DNA from: Thauera propionica
GTDB taxonomy: Bacteria > Pseudomonadota > Gammaproteobacteria > Burkholderiales > Rhodocyclaceae
Length of the DNA stretch: 64,000 nucleotides
Assembly (NCBI RefSeq): GCF_002245655.1
Contig: NZ_NOIH01000015.1
Span: forward strand, 62,001-126,000
Direction of reading: 5' to 3'
This document shows positions 62,255 through 64,000 of this stretch, in pieces. The number at the start of each line of letters is the position of its first letter. Positions within the stretch are counted from its first letter, which is position 1. The position numbers were made by a program, and so were the translations under genes. The notes beneath the pieces are model-generated. The model did no database searches. It was not told the DNA's origin and was given only the letters and a program-made list of their open reading frames with translations.

Positions 62255-63400
62255 GGCGCGCTGCAGCAGACCGGTGTAGAGCTGCGCCATGCGTTGTGCC
62301 ATCGCGGTGTCCGACCATTGCTGCGCGTATTTCCGCGCTTCGGCGCCCAGGGCGCGCAGGCGCGGCTCGTCCGCCACCAGGCTGGCCAGTTCGGCGCCGA
62401 ACAGCCCAGGGTCGGCGGGCGGCGACACGCTACCGCGTCCGGGCTGGAGAATGTCGATGGTGCCCATCTCCGCCAGCGCCAGGACCGGCACGCCCGCCGC
62501 CATCGCCTCGAGCAGGACCAGCCCCTGGGTCTCGGTGCGGGACGCGAAGACGAAGACGTCGGCCGCCGCGTAGCACGACGGCAAGGCCTCACCACGGTCG
62601 AGATAGCCGATGAAACGCACCGCGGCGTCCAGCCCCTCGCGACGCACGCGGCGGCGCAGATCCTCCAGCGCCGGCCCCTCGCCCGCAATCAGCAACAGCA
62701 GATCGGGACGCGTGCACAAGGCGTGGCGCAGTGCATCGAGCAGGAAACCGATGTTCTTCTCGTGCGCGACGCGACCGACGAAGAGCGCCACCGGCTGATC
62801 CGCGGCGATGTCGTGCTCCATGCGAAAGCGCGCGCGATCGCCGCCGCCGAGCGCAGCCAGCGGAATCCCGGTGGGCAGCACGTGCATCGGGGCCTCGACG
62901 CCGTAGCCGGCGAGACGCTCGCGCATCGCCGTGGACGGCACCACCACCGCGTCGAGCGCATTGCACTGGCGCCGCGACCAGGCGCGTGCCTGGCCTCTGA
63001 GCCAGCCCGCAGGCAGGAACGGGGCGTAGTGCTGCAGGTATTCCTCGAACAGCGTGTGGTAGGTCGCCAGCACCGGGCGACCGAGCCTGCGCGCGGCCGC
63101 GAGCCCGGCGTAGTGGGCAACGAAGGGCGTCTGGACGTGGATGAGGTCGCAGTCGCGCGCTGCATCCAGCACCGCCGCATGCATCGCCCGCCAGCCTACC
63201 AGCCTGTCCTCGCGGTCGCCTGGCACCGGCCAGCCACGCACGCGGGTCACGCCGTCCTCCGCCGCGTCCTCGCCGTATCCCGGCACCACCAGACGCACTT
63301 CGACGCCGAACGCTGCCAGCGTGCGGCGAAAGGTTTCGATGGAAGTCGAGACCCCATTCACGCGGGGGAAATACACATCGGAAACCATCAGCACACGCAT
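62156..63400 (-). CDS. GT4-family glycosyltransferase
   Basis: A 414-residue retaining glycosyltransferase with the two-domain GT-B fold. N-terminal domain: VLMVSDVYFPRVNGVSTSIETF in pieces and the DLIHVQTPFVAHYAG block near residue 88. C-terminal Glycos_transf_1 domain: VALFVGRVAHEKNIGFLLDAL near residue 210 and the donor-site glutamate in ASRTETQGLVLLEAMA near residue 300. It resembles enzymes that modify membrane diacylglycerols or phosphatidylinositol. AAGGAG lies 8 bases before the ATG at 63400. The last 35 residues are Ala/Arg-rich and lie in the overlap with the secreted-protein gene. Confidence 0.9.
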   Translation of the reverse strand: MRVLMVSDVYFPRVNGVSTSIETFRRTLAAFGVEVRLVVPGYGEDAAEDGVTRVRGWPVPGDREDRLVGWRAMHAAVLDAARDCDLIHVQTPFVAHYAGLAAARRLGRPVLATYHTLFEEYLQHYAPFLPAGWLRGQARAWSRRQCNALDAVVVPSTAMRERLAGYGVEAPMHVLPTGIPLAALGGGDRARFRMEHDIAADQPVALFVGRVAHEKNIGFLLDALRHALCTRPDLLLLIAGEGPALEDLRRRVRREGLDAAVRFIGYLDRGEALPSCYAAADVFVFASRTETQGLVLLEAMAAGVPVLALAEMGTIDILQPGRGSVSPPADPGLFGAELASLVADEPRLRALGAEARKYAQQWSDTAMAQRMAQLYTGLLQRASAVRRAEMQGDVAVATAAEPARGHAGAARESQ

Positions 63401-63585
63401 CGGCGCCACTCCTTGGTCGGTTGGGCGGCACGTCGTGCAAGGAAGACCGCTCGCCCGGCTGGCAGTCGCGGCCCACGCCGTGCCTGCCTGGACGGTACAG
63501 CCTAGGTGACGCACATGAAGCCCGCGTGACGACGTCCGGTGGCGCGCCACAACGCCTCCACCTGCGGTTTCACACAGCGATCACA

Positions 63586-63649
63586 TTCGTGCAAACGAAC
63601 GGCAACACGGGCCGTTCAGGATTCGAATGAAAACCGACTCCATTCGAAT
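63586..63649. promoter_or_regulatory. TTCG/CGAA operator cluster before the DeoR/GlpR gene
   Basis: Three inverted elements stand before the ATG at 63655: TTCGT-N4-ACGAA at 63586-63599, ATTCGAAT at 63621-63628 and ATTCGAAT at 63642-63649. The last two are identical palindromes 21 bases apart, two helical turns. GlpR-type operators are built on TTCG and CGAA half-sites, so this is a candidate autoregulatory region. The exact promoter is not clear. Confidence 0.5.
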
Positions 63650-63654
63650 CCGCG

Positions 63655-64000
63655 ATGACCCCACCCACCCTTGATGCCCGCGAACGTCAGATCCTCGAGC
63701 AGGTCCTGCGCTGCGGCTTCGCCGGCATCGACGATCTGGCGCAGCGCTTTGACGTCACCCCGCAGACGATCCGGCGCAGCGTCAACCGCCTGTGCGAACA
63801 GGGCCTGCTGCGGCGCGTCCATGGCGGCGTCGACTCGCCCCGCCATGGCAACCTGCCCTACCCGCGCCGCCAGATCCTCAACCTCGACGCCAAGCGCCGC
63901 ATCGCTAATGCGGTGGCGGCCTTCATTCCCGATGGCGCCAGCGTATCGATCGGCATCGGTACCACGCCGGCCCAGGTCGCGGTGGCGCTGCGCGCCCACA
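63655..64000 (+). CDS. DeoR/GlpR-family transcriptional regulator, N-terminal part
   Basis: The gene runs off the window; 115 codons are visible. The start is the ATG at 63655 (MTPPTLDARERQIL). Residues 8-60 form the DeoR helix-turn-helix with DLAQRFDVTPQTIRRSVNRL, followed by the HGGV motif and the beginning of the sugar-phosphate-binding domain (ANAVAAFIPDGASVSIGIGTT). This order and the R-x-HGGV motif are typical of GlpR, the glycerol 3-phosphate repressor; UgpQ nearby would fit, but the target genes lie outside the window. The ribosome-binding site is weak. Incomplete at its 3' end only because of the window edge. Confidence 0.88.
   Translation, partial: MTPPTLDARERQILEQVLRCGFAGIDDLAQRFDVTPQTIRRSVNRLCEQGLLRRVHGGVDSPRHGNLPYPRRQILNLDAKRRIANAVAAFIPDGASVSIGIGTTPAQVAVALRAH

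Overview
The window is ordinary, densely packed, high-GC chromosomal DNA from a betaproteobacterium, most likely of the Rhodocyclales (Azoarcus/Thauera-like). The evidence is gene order plus protein character: tpiA-secG-tRNA-Leu-nuoA..N-DUF2818-Nudix, ftsH-rlmE with divergent yhbY, carA-carB-greA, dapB-bamE with divergent fur then recN-nadK and divergent hrcA. There are no insertion sequences, phage genes, CRISPR arrays or rRNA genes. The genus is an inference; no marker here fixes it.

Layout. 0.1-2.2 kb: an N-acyltransferase-like gene facing a Nudix hydrolase and a DUF2818 membrane protein that end the nuo unit. 2.2-18.2 kb: the full 14-gene complex I operon (nuoA-N, minus strand), preceded by tRNA-Leu(GAG), secG and tpiA; a TTGCCG-N17-TATAAT promoter stands before tpiA. 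18.3-22.7 kb: an arsenate-reductase-like phosphatase with an AT-rich palindrome, then pstB, pstA, pstC and pstS. 22.8-28.3 kb: glmM, folP, ftsH, rlmE and the divergent yhbY. 28.4-36.9 kb: greA, carB, carA, a soluble hybrid histidine kinase, dapB and bamE. 37.1-45.3 kb: fur, recN, nadK, hrcA, hemH, a Ser/Thr kinase with a cyclic-nucleotide-binding domain, and an MTA/SAH-deaminase-type amidohydrolase. 45.4-48.0 kb: an OmpA-family protein, ubiG and a DUF475 membrane protein. 48.1-54.0 kb: a lactate module (lldP-lutA-lutB-lutC) with a divergent FadR-type regulator and a good LldR-like operator. 54.1-61.0 kb: an envelope/RNA group on the minus strand (lytic transglycosylase, M1-like peptidase, ChaN-PDZ protein, glycerophosphodiester phosphodiesterase, NYN-LOTUS protein). 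61.1-64.0 kb: sodC, a small secreted protein, a GT4 glycosyltransferase and the start of a DeoR/GlpR regulator cut by the window edge.

How it fits together: the chromosome half up to 17 kb makes the respiratory NADH dehydrogenase; lactate uptake and oxidation feed the same quinone pool; pst and the phosphatase handle phosphate/arsenate chemistry; the remaining genes are housekeeping (nucleotides, peptidoglycan precursors, heme, stress regulation).

I found no convincing undescribed multi-gene system. The most interesting local items are a histidine/aspartate-rich loop in NuoL, the kinase-cNMP fusion beside hemH, the NYN-LOTUS protein with a long low-complexity tail, the ChaN-PDZ/M1-like pair, the soluble hybrid kinase with one degraded receiver, and several cis elements (18831, 52977, 63621). 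Many starts were moved inside the longest open frame on ribosome-binding-site, overlap or family grounds; this is stated per gene.
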